DNA from: Curvibacter microcysteis
GTDB lineage: Bacteria > Pseudomonadota > Gammaproteobacteria > Burkholderiales > Burkholderiaceae_C
Length of the DNA: 64,000 nucleotides
NCBI RefSeq assembly: GCF_028649455.1
Contig: NZ_JAQSIO010000001.1
Span: 372,001-436,000, forward strand
Direction of reading: 5' to 3'
Shown here in pieces: positions 26,680 to 34,978 of the stretch. How positions within the stretch are numbered: position 1 is the stretch's first letter; every line of letters starts with the position of its first letter. The translations under genes and the position numbers were made by a program. The notes under the pieces are model-generated. The model was not told the origin of the DNA, did no database searches, and saw nothing but the letters and a program-made list of their open reading frames with translations.

Positions 26680-27456
26680 TCACATGGCGGGTCGCCACAC
26701 CCCGCTGTCAGGGCACACCCGGACCGGGGTGCCGCCCAGCTGCAAAGCGGCCTCGGGCTGACCCGGGCCAGCAGGGTCGGGCTCCATCAGCACGCCCAGC
26801 CAGCGGCGCCACAGCGCGGGGTCAGGGCGCAGCTCCCAACTCATGAACACCTGGCCTGCCAAGGCCTCGGCCGACAGGGTGGCGGGCTCAAAACCCGCCG
26901 CATGGCGCGCCACCACGCCATGCGGCTGGGACGGGTCAAACAGCACGACCGCACCGCGCTGCACGGGCAGGCGCTGGCCGGTGGCCGGGAAGTGCAGGTC
27001 CAGGCCGGCGTCGTCGCTGAGGAAGAGGTTGCAAAACAGCGCTTCGCTGTATTGCTCGGCATCGTGGTGGTAGCGCGCGCCCAGGCAGACCATCAGGGTC
27101 GCGGTGCTGTCGGCCAGCAGCTCGCCCAGGCCCAAGCCGCTCAGCCACTGGGCGACTGCGGCTTGGCACTGGCGGTGCTCGACCCAGCGGCGGCGCATCT
27201 GCCCCCAGGGCAGGACCTCGACATCGCCCGGGGCCAGGGCCAGGTCGTGCTGCACGCTGCGCGCCCAGTCGGCCTGCAGCCAGGCCGGTGGCGCGGGCAG
27301 GTTCAAATGGGTGGCGTGCAGGCGAGCGCTGACGGGGCGGCGCCAGCGCTGCCCGTCCTGCTCGAAATGGGCACTGAGCAGCGGACCCGCACCCGATGCC
27401 TCGGCGCACGGGGTGCGGGGCTCAGGCTCGGGGGCGGTCAGCGGGGTGCACGGCAT
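26680..27456 (-). CDS. Putative 2-oxoglutarate/Fe(II) dioxygenase-like protein
   Basis: A 258-aa cytoplasmic protein. The C-terminal half shows a candidate Fe(II) facial triad, H130-x-D132 in ARYHHDAEQYSE and a distal H179 in FDPSQPHGVV, with core strands FCNLFLSDDAGLDLHFP between, as in 2OG dioxygenases. The N-terminal 80 residues are poorly conserved in appearance. It is convergent with argC (17 bp apart). Family assignment is from the motif layout only and is tentative. Confidence 0.5.
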   Translation of the reverse strand: MPCTPLTAPEPEPRTPCAEASGAGPLLSAHFEQDGQRWRRPVSARLHATHLNLPAPPAWLQADWARSVQHDLALAPGDVEVLPWGQMRRRWVEHRQCQAAVAQWLSGLGLGELLADSTATLMVCLGARYHHDAEQYSEALFCNLFLSDDAGLDLHFPATGQRLPVQRGAVVLFDPSQPHGVVARHAAGFEPATLSAEALAGQVFMSWELRPDPALWRRWLGVLMEPDPAGPGQPEAALQLGGTPVRVCPDSGVWRPAM

Positions 27457-27491
27457 GGGCGCCAGTGTAGTGAGGGCCGCGCGGCCCCCCC

Positions 27492-28481
27492 TCAGTCCAG
27501 CTTCACATTCGCCTTGACCACGATCTTGGCGTAACGCTCCTGCTCGCTTTTGAGGAACTGGCGCGCGGCCTCGGGCGTGCTGGGCTTGATGACATTGTCT
27601 TGCTTGGCCATGGCCGCCATGACCTCGAGGTCGTTGAAGGCCGCGACCACGGCTTCGTGCAGGCGTTTGACCTGGGCAGGAGGCAACTTGGCGGGCGCCA
27701 CCACGGCAAACCAGCCCATGACGTCCACCTCCGGGAAGCCCTGCTCAGCGAAGGTGGGCAAGTCGGGCAGCGAGGCGATGCGGCTCTTGCCCAGCACGCC
27801 GATGGCACGCAGGGCGCCGCTCTTGAGCTGGCCCTGCACCGAGGCCACCGAGGCCACGCCCATCTCCAGCTGGCCCGCCATGATGTCGGTGAGCATGGGC
27901 CCCATGCCTTTGTAGGGCACATGACGCACCTCCACCTCCATCGCGTCGATGACCATCTCACCGGCCAGGTGGATGATGGTGCCGTTGCCCGACGAGGCGT
28001 AGTTGTGCTCCTCTGGCTTGACCTTCAAGAAGGCCTGCAGCTCCTTGGCCGTTTTGGCGGGCACCAGCTTGGGGTTGACCACCAGCAAGAAGGGCGAGCC
28101 CCCCACCACGCTGATCGGGGTGAGGTCGTTCAGGCTGTCGTAGGGCAGCTTCTTGAACACGCTGGGGTTGACCGCGTGGTTGTTCGAGATGACGGCGATG
28201 GTGTTGCCGTCGGGCGCGGCCTTGACCAGGGCCGAGGTGCCGGTGATGCCGCCCGCGCCAGGCAGGTTCTCGATCACCACGGGCTGGTTGAGTGCCTTGC
28301 TCAGCGCGGTCTGGGCGGCGCGCACGATGGTGTCCACGCCCGAGCCGGGGCCCACGGGCAGGATCACCCGCATGGGTGGGTTGCCAGGGCTTTGCGCCCA
28401 GGCCGCCGGTACGCTGCCCAGGCCGGTGCAGAGCGCGGCCCCCAGGGCCAGTGCGGCGCGGCGTGTGAGTGGGAAGTTCAT
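27492..28481 (-). CDS. Bug/TctC-type tripartite tricarboxylate transporter receptor
   Basis: Periplasmic binding protein of the Bordetella uptake gene family, 329 aa, with a signal peptide ending AAWAQS. Family marks: MRVILPVGPGSGVDTIVRA, VVIENLPGAGGITG, VGGSPFLLVVNP and IIHLAGEMV. Its position after CoA-transferase and HMG-CoA-lyase-like genes suggests it binds a carboxylic acid fed into that pathway. No TctA or TctB membrane genes are nearby. Confidence 0.9.
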   Translation of the reverse strand: MNFPLTRRAALALGAALCTGLGSVPAAWAQSPGNPPMRVILPVGPGSGVDTIVRAAQTALSKALNQPVVIENLPGAGGITGTSALVKAAPDGNTIAVISNNHAVNPSVFKKLPYDSLNDLTPISVVGGSPFLLVVNPKLVPAKTAKELQAFLKVKPEEHNYASSGNGTIIHLAGEMVIDAMEVEVRHVPYKGMGPMLTDIMAGQLEMGVASVASVQGQLKSGALRAIGVLGKSRIASLPDLPTFAEQGFPEVDVMGWFAVVAPAKLPPAQVKRLHEAVVAAFNDLEVMAAMAKQDNVIKPSTPEAARQFLKSEQERYAKIVVKANVKLD

Positions 28482-28492
28482 GCTTGTCTCGC

Positions 28493-28508
28493 TTTTTTTT
28501 GGGGGGGG
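28493..28508. repeat. Homopolymer junction T8G8 upstream of a Bug receptor gene
   Basis: Eight T followed directly by eight G lie 12 bp upstream of the receptor start (reading C8A8 on the coding strand). Such runs are prone to slippage and sit where they could alter the leader or the ribosome binding site. Confidence 0.8.
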
Positions 28509-28536
28509 AAGAAACGCATCGCCATGCCAGGCCGAT

Positions 28537-29679
28537 TCAAGGGTTCAGGCGGGCCAGCACCTCCGCGGTGTGTTCGCCCACCCGGGGCAGCGGGTGGCGC
28601 ACCCCAGGCCGGCGCCCGCCCATCAACAGGGGCAGCAAGACCACCTGGGTGCTGCCACCGTCCTCGGTCTGCATGGGCACCAGGCCGCCGCTGGCGAGCA
28701 GGTGCTCATCATGGATCAGTTGGTCCGGCCGCACCACCTTGGCGTACGGCAAACCGGCGGCCTTGAGGCGGGCGCACAGGTCCTCGATCTCGCACTGGCG
28801 GGTGCTCTCGGCCAGGCGACGCAAGAGGTCAGGGCGCAGGGCCACGCGCTGGGCGTTGGTGGCCAGGGCTGGGTCGCGGGCCAGGTCGGGCCGGTTCAGC
28901 ACCTCGCACAGGGTGAGGAACTGCTTGTCGCTGACCGCGCCAATGAAGAGCTGCTCGCCGTGCGCCACGTCAAAGGTGTCGTACACGCTCCAGGCCGACA
29001 CCCGTGCCGGAAAGGGTGGCGGCACCTCCCCCGTCATCTGGAACTGCTGCATGTGCTGCGACGCCAGCAGACAGCAGTTTTCAAACAGGGCACTCTGGAT
29101 TTCCTGGCCCTGGCCGGTGCGGTCCCGCTCACGCAGCGCAGCCAGCACGCCAATGGCGCCGAACATGCCACCCATGATGTCGTTGACCGAGGTCCCTGCC
29201 CGCAGCGGGCGGCCCGGGGGACCGGTCATGTAGGTCAGGCCGGCCATGTTCTGCACCACCTCGTCCAGCGCCAGTCGGTCCTCGTAGGGGCCGGGCAAGA
29301 AGCCCTTGTGCGACACGTAGATCAGCTTGGGAAACTCAGCCTTCAAGGCCTCGGCGCCCAGGCCCAGCTTGTCCATCAGGCCGGGGCGGAAGTTCTCCAG
29401 CAGCACATCGCTTTGGCCGATCAGCGCCTTGGCGCTGGCCAGGCCCTCGGGGGTCTGGATGTCCAGCACCACGCTTTTCTTGTTGCGGTTGAAGCTGCGG
29501 AAGAAGCCAATGCCCAAGCCGGGCAGCTGGCGTGTCTTGTCACCGCCCGGGGGCTCGATCTTGATGACCTCGGCGCCCAGGTCGGCCAGGATCATGCCGC
29601 AGGTGGGGCCCATGACCATGTGGGTGAATTCGATGACGCGCACGCCTTGCAGCGGCAGTCCGGTGGCTTCTGTGTTCAT
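28537..29679 (-). CDS. CaiB/BaiF-type CoA transferase (class III)
   Basis: Family III CoA transferase, 380 aa, moving CoA between acyl-CoA and a free acid. Motifs are GVRVIEFTHMVMGPTCGMILADLGAEVIKIE (ADP-binding N-terminal region; positions about 10-40), RNKKSVVLDI, DVLLENFRPG, and the region AGTSVNDIMGG with the catalytic Asp. The ATG at 29679 (MNTEATG) was preferred over a start ten residues earlier. It lies between the HMG-CoA-lyase-like gene and the Bug gene in one apparent operon. Confidence 0.9.
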   Translation of the reverse strand: MNTEATGLPLQGVRVIEFTHMVMGPTCGMILADLGAEVIKIEPPGGDKTRQLPGLGIGFFRSFNRNKKSVVLDIQTPEGLASAKALIGQSDVLLENFRPGLMDKLGLGAEALKAEFPKLIYVSHKGFLPGPYEDRLALDEVVQNMAGLTYMTGPPGRPLRAGTSVNDIMGGMFGAIGVLAALRERDRTGQGQEIQSALFENCCLLASQHMQQFQMTGEVPPPFPARVSAWSVYDTFDVAHGEQLFIGAVSDKQFLTLCEVLNRPDLARDPALATNAQRVALRPDLLRRLAESTRQCEIEDLCARLKAAGLPYAKVVRPDQLIHDEHLLASGGLVPMQTEDGGSTQVVLLPLLMGGRRPGVRHPLPRVGEHTAEVLARLNP

Positions 29680-29714
29680 GCAGTTCTCAAGGTCAAAAAG
29701 GGGGGCCACAGGGC

Positions 29715-30665
29715 TCAGACCGCCCGAGCGGCGGCGGCTTGAAAGTGCTGGGGCAAGCCCGCGCGGTGCAGGGCACCATGGGTGGCCTCGCCCACCAGCC
29801 AGCCGGCCACGCGCTCGCGCAGGGCCAGCAGCTGAGGCAGCTCGATGCCGGTGTCCACGCCCGCAGCTTCCAGCATGAAGGCCAGGTCTTCGCTGGCCGT
29901 GTTGCCACTGGCGCCCGGCGCATGTGGGCAGCCGCCAATGCCGGCCAGTGAGGCATCAAAGCGATGCACCCCCAGCTGCAAGGCGGCGTGGACATTGGCC
30001 AGCGCCAGGCCCCGGGTGTCGTGAAAATGCCCGCACCAGAATCGGTCGCCCGCCAGCTTCAGCGCCTGCTCGAACAGGCGGCTGACCGAGCCCGGGTCGG
30101 CATAGCCCACCGTGTCGGCCAGGCTGACGCGGTCGGCCCCTGCGTCCAGCAGGGCCTGCATCAGGCGCAGCACCTCGGTGGTGGGGACCTCACCTTGCAA
30201 AGTGCAGCCAAAGGCGGTGCCTACGCCCCCCTCGATCAGGGTCTTGCGGCCCGAGGCGTCGCGCGCCGCGCGGATGCGGCCCAGCTCAGCCACCACCTCG
30301 TCGGGGGTCTTGCGCAGATTGGCCAGGCTGTGCGCGTGGCTGGCCGACAGGGGCAAGAGCATCAGGTCAGCGTCGCCTGCCAAGGCGGCTTCGGCACCGC
30401 GCAGATTGGGCACCAGCACCGAGGCGAACAGACCGGGCAAGGTCTTGGCGTGGGCCAGCAACTCGGCGGTATCGGCCAGCTGCGGCAGCAGCCGAGCCGG
30501 CACAAAAGAGCCCACCTCGATCTCACGCTGACCTGCGGCGTAGGCGGCGTTGATCCACTCAACTTTGCGCGCCGTGGGCAGCACCGTCTGGATGCTTTGC
30601 AGGCCGTCGCGCAGGCCAACCTCGCGGATCACCGCGCGGGGGGGAAGGGTTGTCGTCAAGCTCAT
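29715..30665 (-). CDS. Hydroxymethylglutaryl-CoA lyase family protein
   Basis: TIM-barrel aldolase of the HMGL-like family, 316 aa, cleaving a 3-hydroxy-3-methylacyl-CoA or a related substrate. Visible motifs are IREVGLRDGLQSI (metal and catalytic R-D), GHFHDTRGLALAN (metal-binding H-x-H region) and GIGGCPHAPGASGNTASED with the catalytic loop Cys. Together with the CoA transferase this forms an activation-then-cleavage pair for a branched or hydroxylated acid taken up through the Bug receptor. It is divergent from the LysR gene. Confidence 0.9.
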   Translation of the reverse strand: MSLTTTLPPRAVIREVGLRDGLQSIQTVLPTARKVEWINAAYAAGQREIEVGSFVPARLLPQLADTAELLAHAKTLPGLFASVLVPNLRGAEAALAGDADLMLLPLSASHAHSLANLRKTPDEVVAELGRIRAARDASGRKTLIEGGVGTAFGCTLQGEVPTTEVLRLMQALLDAGADRVSLADTVGYADPGSVSRLFEQALKLAGDRFWCGHFHDTRGLALANVHAALQLGVHRFDASLAGIGGCPHAPGASGNTASEDLAFMLEAAGVDTGIELPQLLALRERVAGWLVGEATHGALHRAGLPQHFQAAAARAV

Positions 30666-30755
30666 GTCTCCCAGTGGGGCCGGGGATGGCCCTGTTTGGC
30701 TATAGTTTGCTGAATTCCCAATCCAACTTCAAATTCAATATCGGAAGCCTCAAAG

Positions 30756-30768
30756 TTCCGATTCGGAA
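30756..30768. promoter_or_regulatory. LysR-type operator TTCCGA-T-TCGGAA
   Basis: Perfect 6+1+6 palindrome 7 bp upstream of the LysR start and within the divergent promoter region of the lyase operon. A related half-site TCGGAA occurs about 30 bp upstream, as expected for a recognition site plus an activation site. Confidence 0.6.
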
Positions 30769-30775
30769 TCAATAA

Positions 30776-31693
30776 ATGCGCGACCTGGACCTGAAATCCC
30801 TCAAGCTGCTGGTGAGCGTGTGCGAGTTGGGCAACATCAAGGCGGCCGCTGCCCAGGCGCTGATCGAGCCTTCGGCCATCAGCAAGCGCCTGTCGCAGCT
30901 GGAGGACGCCCTGGGCCTGCCCTTGCTGGTGAGAGGGCGCAAAGGCAGCGAGGCCACGCCGGCGGGCCAGGTGCTGCTGGAGCACGCGCGCTCGCTGCTG
31001 TTCACGCTGGACAAGATCGAGGCTGACATGGCGCGCTTCAAAAGCGGCATCCAGGGCCATGTGCGGGTGGTGGCCAGTGCCTCGGCGGTGGCGGAGTCGC
31101 TGTTGGACGACTTGGCGGGCTTCATGCGTGAGCCGCCACACCAAAACATCCAGGTCGACATCGAAGAGCGCTTTTCGCGCGACATCGTCAGCCTGGTGCG
31201 CGAAGGGGTGGCTTCACTGGGCGTGTGCTGGAGCCAGGTCGACCTGGGTGGGCTGGAAAGCCGCCCCTACCGGCGCGACGAACTGGCCTTGGCCGTGCCC
31301 GTGGGCCACCCACTGGCCGCGCACGAGGCGCTGTTCTTTGAGGACACGCTGGGCCATGAGCATGTGGGCTTGCCCTCTTCCACCGCGGTCTACACCCTGC
31401 TGCACCGGGCCGCCGCCCAGGTGGGGCAGACGCTGAGCTACCGTGCCGTGGTGTCCAACTTTGACGCGGCCTTCCGGGTGGTCAGCGCGGGCCTGGGGGT
31501 GAGCGTGGTGCCCAGCGAGATCAGCCGCCAACACAGCGCGGCCGGCCGCATCCAGACGGTGCGCCTGCTCAATGACTGGGCGCAGCGCGAGTTCTCCATC
31601 TGCTTTCGACGCCACCAGGACCTGAGCCCGGCGGCCCAGCGCCTGCTGGCCTACCTGGAGGCTCAGGCCGAGCAGGCCGCGTCAGGGCGCTGA
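30776..31693 (+). CDS. LysR family transcriptional regulator (divergent from the HMGL-CaiB-Bug operon)
   Basis: LysR regulator, 305 aa, with the HTH at about residues 3-62 (LDLKSLKLLVSVCELGNIKAAAAQAL...SAISKRLSQLE) and a PBP2 effector domain. It is the probable activator of the divergent lyase/CoA-transferase/receptor operon. The palindrome at 30756-30768 lies against its start codon, consistent with autorepression. Confidence 0.9.
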   Translation: MRDLDLKSLKLLVSVCELGNIKAAAAQALIEPSAISKRLSQLEDALGLPLLVRGRKGSEATPAGQVLLEHARSLLFTLDKIEADMARFKSGIQGHVRVVASASAVAESLLDDLAGFMREPPHQNIQVDIEERFSRDIVSLVREGVASLGVCWSQVDLGGLESRPYRRDELALAVPVGHPLAAHEALFFEDTLGHEHVGLPSSTAVYTLLHRAAAQVGQTLSYRAVVSNFDAAFRVVSAGLGVSVVPSEISRQHSAAGRIQTVRLLNDWAQREFSICFRRHQDLSPAAQRLLAYLEAQAEQAASGR

Positions 31694-31733
31694 GCGACAC
31701 GGCCGGGGCACCCCGGAGCGCCCCAGTCAGGCC

Positions 31734-32732
31734 TCACTCCAGGACGACCTTGGCGGACTTGACCAGGTCGGCAAACTTGTCGGTCTCGGATTTGATCTGG
31801 CGCGCCATCTCTTCGGGCCTGTTGCCCACGGGCTGGGCGCCGATCTCCTCCATGCGCTTGACGAACTCAGGCGACTGGATGACTTTGACCATCTCGGTGT
31901 TGAGCCGCACCACGATGTCCCTGGGCGTGGCGACCGGCGCCAGCACGCCGAACCAGGTGCCGATGTTGAAGCCTTTGAGCCCCGCCTCCTCCAGCGTGGG
32001 CACCTCGGGCAGGGCTGGCGAGCGCGTGCTGGTGGTGACCGCCAAGGCGCGCAGCTTGTTGCTGCGGATGTGCTGCAGCACCGGGGTGATGGTGTCAAAG
32101 GACAGCAGGATCTGCCCGCCCAGCAAGTCGGTGGCCATGGGACCGCTGCCCTTGTAGGGAATGTGGGTCAGCACCACCCCGGTCTGGGCCTGGAACTGGG
32201 CACCGATCAGGTGCTGGGCCGTGCCATTGCCGTTGGACCCAAAGGTGGCCTTGTCGGGCTGGGCCTTGAGCAGGGTCACCAGCTCCGCCACGTTGTTGGC
32301 GGGGGTGCTCGCTTGCACCACCAGCACATTCGGCACCACGGCCACGGTGGTGATGGGGGCCAAGTCTCTTTGGAAGTCGTAAGGCAGCTTTTTGTAGACG
32401 CTGCTGGCAATCGTGTGGTGCACCGCGCCCATCAGCAAGGTGTAGCCATCGGGCTTGGCCTTGGCCACCGCGTCGGCGCCGATGGTGGCGCCAGCGCCGG
32501 GGCGGTTGTCCACGATCACCGACTGGCCCAGGTTCTTGGACAAGGCACTGCCCAGGGCGCGGGCCAGCACGTCGGTGGTGCCCCCGGGGGGAAAGGGCAC
32601 CACCAGGGTCACGGGCTTGGCCGGCCAGGACTGGGCGCTGGCGGCCTGGGCCAGGCCCGCCAGGGCCAGGCCGGCACTGCGCAGCCCAAGGCGCTGCCAG
32701 CGGGCGGTGAAGCGATCCAACAAGAAGGTCAT
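31734..32732 (-). CDS. Bug/TctC-type solute receptor
   Basis: Periplasmic binding protein of 332 aa. The signal peptide ends LAQAASAQSW. The family core shows VTLVVPFPPGGTTDVLARAL, VIVDNRPGAGATIGA, GAVHHTIASSVYKKLPYD and THIPYKGSGPMATDLLGGQ. It lies 121 bp downstream of the tartrate/D-malate dehydrogenase gene on the same strand, suggesting uptake of that substrate. The ATG at 32732 follows GGAGACCCCC. Confidence 0.9.
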   Translation of the reverse strand: MTFLLDRFTARWQRLGLRSAGLALAGLAQAASAQSWPAKPVTLVVPFPPGGTTDVLARALGSALSKNLGQSVIVDNRPGAGATIGADAVAKAKPDGYTLLMGAVHHTIASSVYKKLPYDFQRDLAPITTVAVVPNVLVVQASTPANNVAELVTLLKAQPDKATFGSNGNGTAQHLIGAQFQAQTGVVLTHIPYKGSGPMATDLLGGQILLSFDTITPVLQHIRSNKLRALAVTTSTRSPALPEVPTLEEAGLKGFNIGTWFGVLAPVATPRDIVVRLNTEMVKVIQSPEFVKRMEEIGAQPVGNRPEEMARQIKSETDKFADLVKSAKVVLE

Positions 32733-32853
32733 GGGGGTCTCCGATTTCTGATGCAAGCAAGGCGGCACCTCACACGCCGCCCCCTTCGGATGGGTGGGCT
32801 GACGGGTGGGGGCGGGTCCGGTCCGAGGACCGGTCTGAGCGCAGAGGCGGGCT

Positions 32854-33927
32854 TCAGCCGCCAGCGGCGAGCTGGGCGCAGACCGCCTGTGTGACCTCAG
32901 CGGTCTTGGCCTGACCGCCCAGGTCGCGGGTGTGCAGGGCGGGGTTGGCGGTGACATGCTCGATGGCGGCCATCAGGCGCTGGGCTGCGTCGAACTCGCC
33001 CAGGTGCTCCAGCAGCATGACCACCGACCAGAAGGTGCCCACCGGGTTGGCCAGGCCCTGGCCCATGATGTCGAAGGCCGAGCCGTGGATGGGCTCGAAC
33101 ATGCTGGGGTAGCGGCGCTCGGGGTCGATGTTGCCGGTGGGCGCAATGCCCAGGCTGCCGGCCAGCGCGGCGGCCAGGTCGCTCAGGATGTCGGCGTGCA
33201 GGTTGGTGGCGACCAGGGTGTCCAGCGTGGCTGGGCGGTTGACCATGCGCGCGGTGCAGGCGTCGACGATCTCCTTGTCCCACTTCACGTCCGGGAACTC
33301 GGTGGCCACCTGGGCGGCGATCTCGTCCCACATCACCATGGCGTGGCGCTGCGCGTTGCTCTTGGTGACCACGGTCAGCAGTTTGCGCGGGCGGGACTGG
33401 GCCAGCTTGAAGGCGAAGCGCATGATGCGCTCCACGCCGACGCGGGTCATCATGGTGACGTCGGTGGCGGCTTCGATCGGGTGGCCCTGGTGCACGCGAC
33501 CGCCCACGCCCGAGTACTCGCCCTCGGAGTTCTCGCGCACGATGACCCAGTTCAGGTCCTCGGCGCGGCAGCGCTTGAGCGGCGCATCGATGCCGGGCAG
33601 GATGCGGGTCGGGCGCACATTGGCGTACTGGTCAAAGCCCTGGCAGATCTTCAGGCGCAGGCCCCACAGCGTGATGTGGTCGGGGATTTGCGGGTCGCCG
33701 GCGGAGCCGAACAGGATCGCGTCTTTGCCGCGCAGCGCCTCCAGGCCATCGGCCGGCATCATCACGCCGTGCTGGCGGTAGTAGTCCCCACCCCAATCAA
33801 AGTTCTCGAACTCAAAACGGAAGCGGTCGCTGCCCGAGGCCAAGGCTTGCAGCACGTCCTGGCCGGCGGGGATGACTTCTTTGCCGATGCCGTCCCCGGG
33901 GATGGTGGCAATGGAATAGGTTTTCAT
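32854..33927 (-). CDS. Tartrate/D-malate dehydrogenase (isocitrate-isopropylmalate dehydrogenase family)
   Basis: NAD-dependent beta-decarboxylating dehydrogenase, 357 aa, of the TtuC/DmlA group. Landmarks are YSIATIPGDGIGKEV, the substrate arginines in NVRPTRILPG and VIVRENSEGEYSGVGG, the catalytic region KSNAQRHAMVMW, and the metal aspartates in NLHADILSDLAAAL. The divergent LysR gene recalls the dmlR/dmlA arrangement of E. coli, in which DmlA oxidises D-malate. Tartrate, D-malate and 3-isopropylmalate cannot be told apart by eye; leucine biosynthesis is unlikely given the isolated location. Confidence 0.85.
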   Translation of the reverse strand: MKTYSIATIPGDGIGKEVIPAGQDVLQALASGSDRFRFEFENFDWGGDYYRQHGVMMPADGLEALRGKDAILFGSAGDPQIPDHITLWGLRLKICQGFDQYANVRPTRILPGIDAPLKRCRAEDLNWVIVRENSEGEYSGVGGRVHQGHPIEAATDVTMMTRVGVERIMRFAFKLAQSRPRKLLTVVTKSNAQRHAMVMWDEIAAQVATEFPDVKWDKEIVDACTARMVNRPATLDTLVATNLHADILSDLAAALAGSLGIAPTGNIDPERRYPSMFEPIHGSAFDIMGQGLANPVGTFWSVVMLLEHLGEFDAAQRLMAAIEHVTANPALHTRDLGGQAKTAEVTQAVCAQLAAGG

Positions 33928-34007
33928 GGGGGTGCGTCTCCGTCTGGTTTTCAGTGCCGCGACTGTAGAAAGACCCAGCCCGCTGCGCGCGCCGCTATAG
34001 TGAAAGC

Positions 34008-34030
34008 ATTGTTCACCTGAGTTCAACAAT
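34008..34030. promoter_or_regulatory. LysR-type operator ATTGTT-N11-AACAAT
   Basis: Perfect 6-bp inverted repeat with an 11-bp spacer, ending 5 bp before the LysR start. This is the textbook T-N11-A layout. A TATAGT lies just upstream at 33996-34001 as a possible -10 for the regulator gene. Confidence 0.6.
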
Positions 34031-34035
34031 CACGC

Positions 34036-34953
34036 ATGGCAGACGCTATTCAACCCGCTGACCTGGGCTTCTTCTCGGCCCTGGCCAGCGCGGGCAGCCT
34101 GAGCGCGGCCGCCCGCGAACTGGGCATCACCACCCCGGCGGTCAGCAAGCACCTGGCCTTGATGGAGGCCCGGGTCGGGGTCTTGCTGGTCAACCGAACC
34201 ACGCGCCGCATGAGCTTGACGCCCGAAGGCGAGCTGTACCTGGCGCACGCGCGCCGCATTCTGGGCGACATCCAGGACATGGAAGACTTGCTGGGTGTGT
34301 CCAAGTCCACCCCGCAAGGCCTGCTGCGCGTGAACGCCACGCTGGGCTTTGGCCGCAGCCACATCGCGCCCCTGATCTCACGCTTTGCGCGCCAATACCC
34401 GCAGGTGGAGGTGCAGCTGCAGCTGTCGGTCAACCCGCCGCCGCTGACCGAGGACACCTTTGATGTCTGCATCCGCTTTGGTGCGCCGCCGGACGCCCGC
34501 GTGATCGCGCGCCGCATCGCCCCCAACCGGCGCCTGCTGTGCGCGTCGCCGGCCTACCTGCAGCAGCACGGCACACCCAAGGTGCCCCACGACCTGACCC
34601 AGCACCAGTGCATCGGCATCCGGCAAGGTGACGAGGCCTATGGGCTGTGGCGCCTGGGCACCGGCCGGGGCGCCAAGCTGCAGACGGAAGCCATCAAGAC
34701 GCGCGGCAACCTCAGCACCAACGACGGTGAGATCGCGGTCAACTGGGCGCTGGACGGGCACGGCATCCTGCTGCGCGCCGAGTGGGACATCCAGCGCTAC
34801 CTGGACAGTGGCCGCCTGGTCGAGGTGCTGCCCGGCTACAGCACCCCGGACGCCGACATCCACGCGGTCTACCCGCAACGCCACCAGTCTGCGGCCCGGG
34901 TGCGGTCTTTTGTGGACTTTGTCGCCCAGGCCTTTCAGCCACAGCGGGGCTGA
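34036..34953 (+). CDS. LysR family transcriptional regulator (DmlR-like context)
   Basis: LysR regulator, 305 aa. HTH at about residues 8-65 (LGFFSALASAGSLSAAARELGITTPAVSKHLALME), followed by the wing VNRTTRRMSLTPEGELYL; this subgroup often regulates simple organic-acid catabolism. It is divergent from the tartrate/D-malate dehydrogenase gene across a T-N11-A operator. Confidence 0.9.
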   Translation: MADAIQPADLGFFSALASAGSLSAAARELGITTPAVSKHLALMEARVGVLLVNRTTRRMSLTPEGELYLAHARRILGDIQDMEDLLGVSKSTPQGLLRVNATLGFGRSHIAPLISRFARQYPQVEVQLQLSVNPPPLTEDTFDVCIRFGAPPDARVIARRIAPNRRLLCASPAYLQQHGTPKVPHDLTQHQCIGIRQGDEAYGLWRLGTGRGAKLQTEAIKTRGNLSTNDGEIAVNWALDGHGILLRAEWDIQRYLDSGRLVEVLPGYSTPDADIHAVYPQRHQSAARVRSFVDFVAQAFQPQRG

Positions 34954-34978
34954 TCAACAGGCGGCCGCGACCCGTCCC

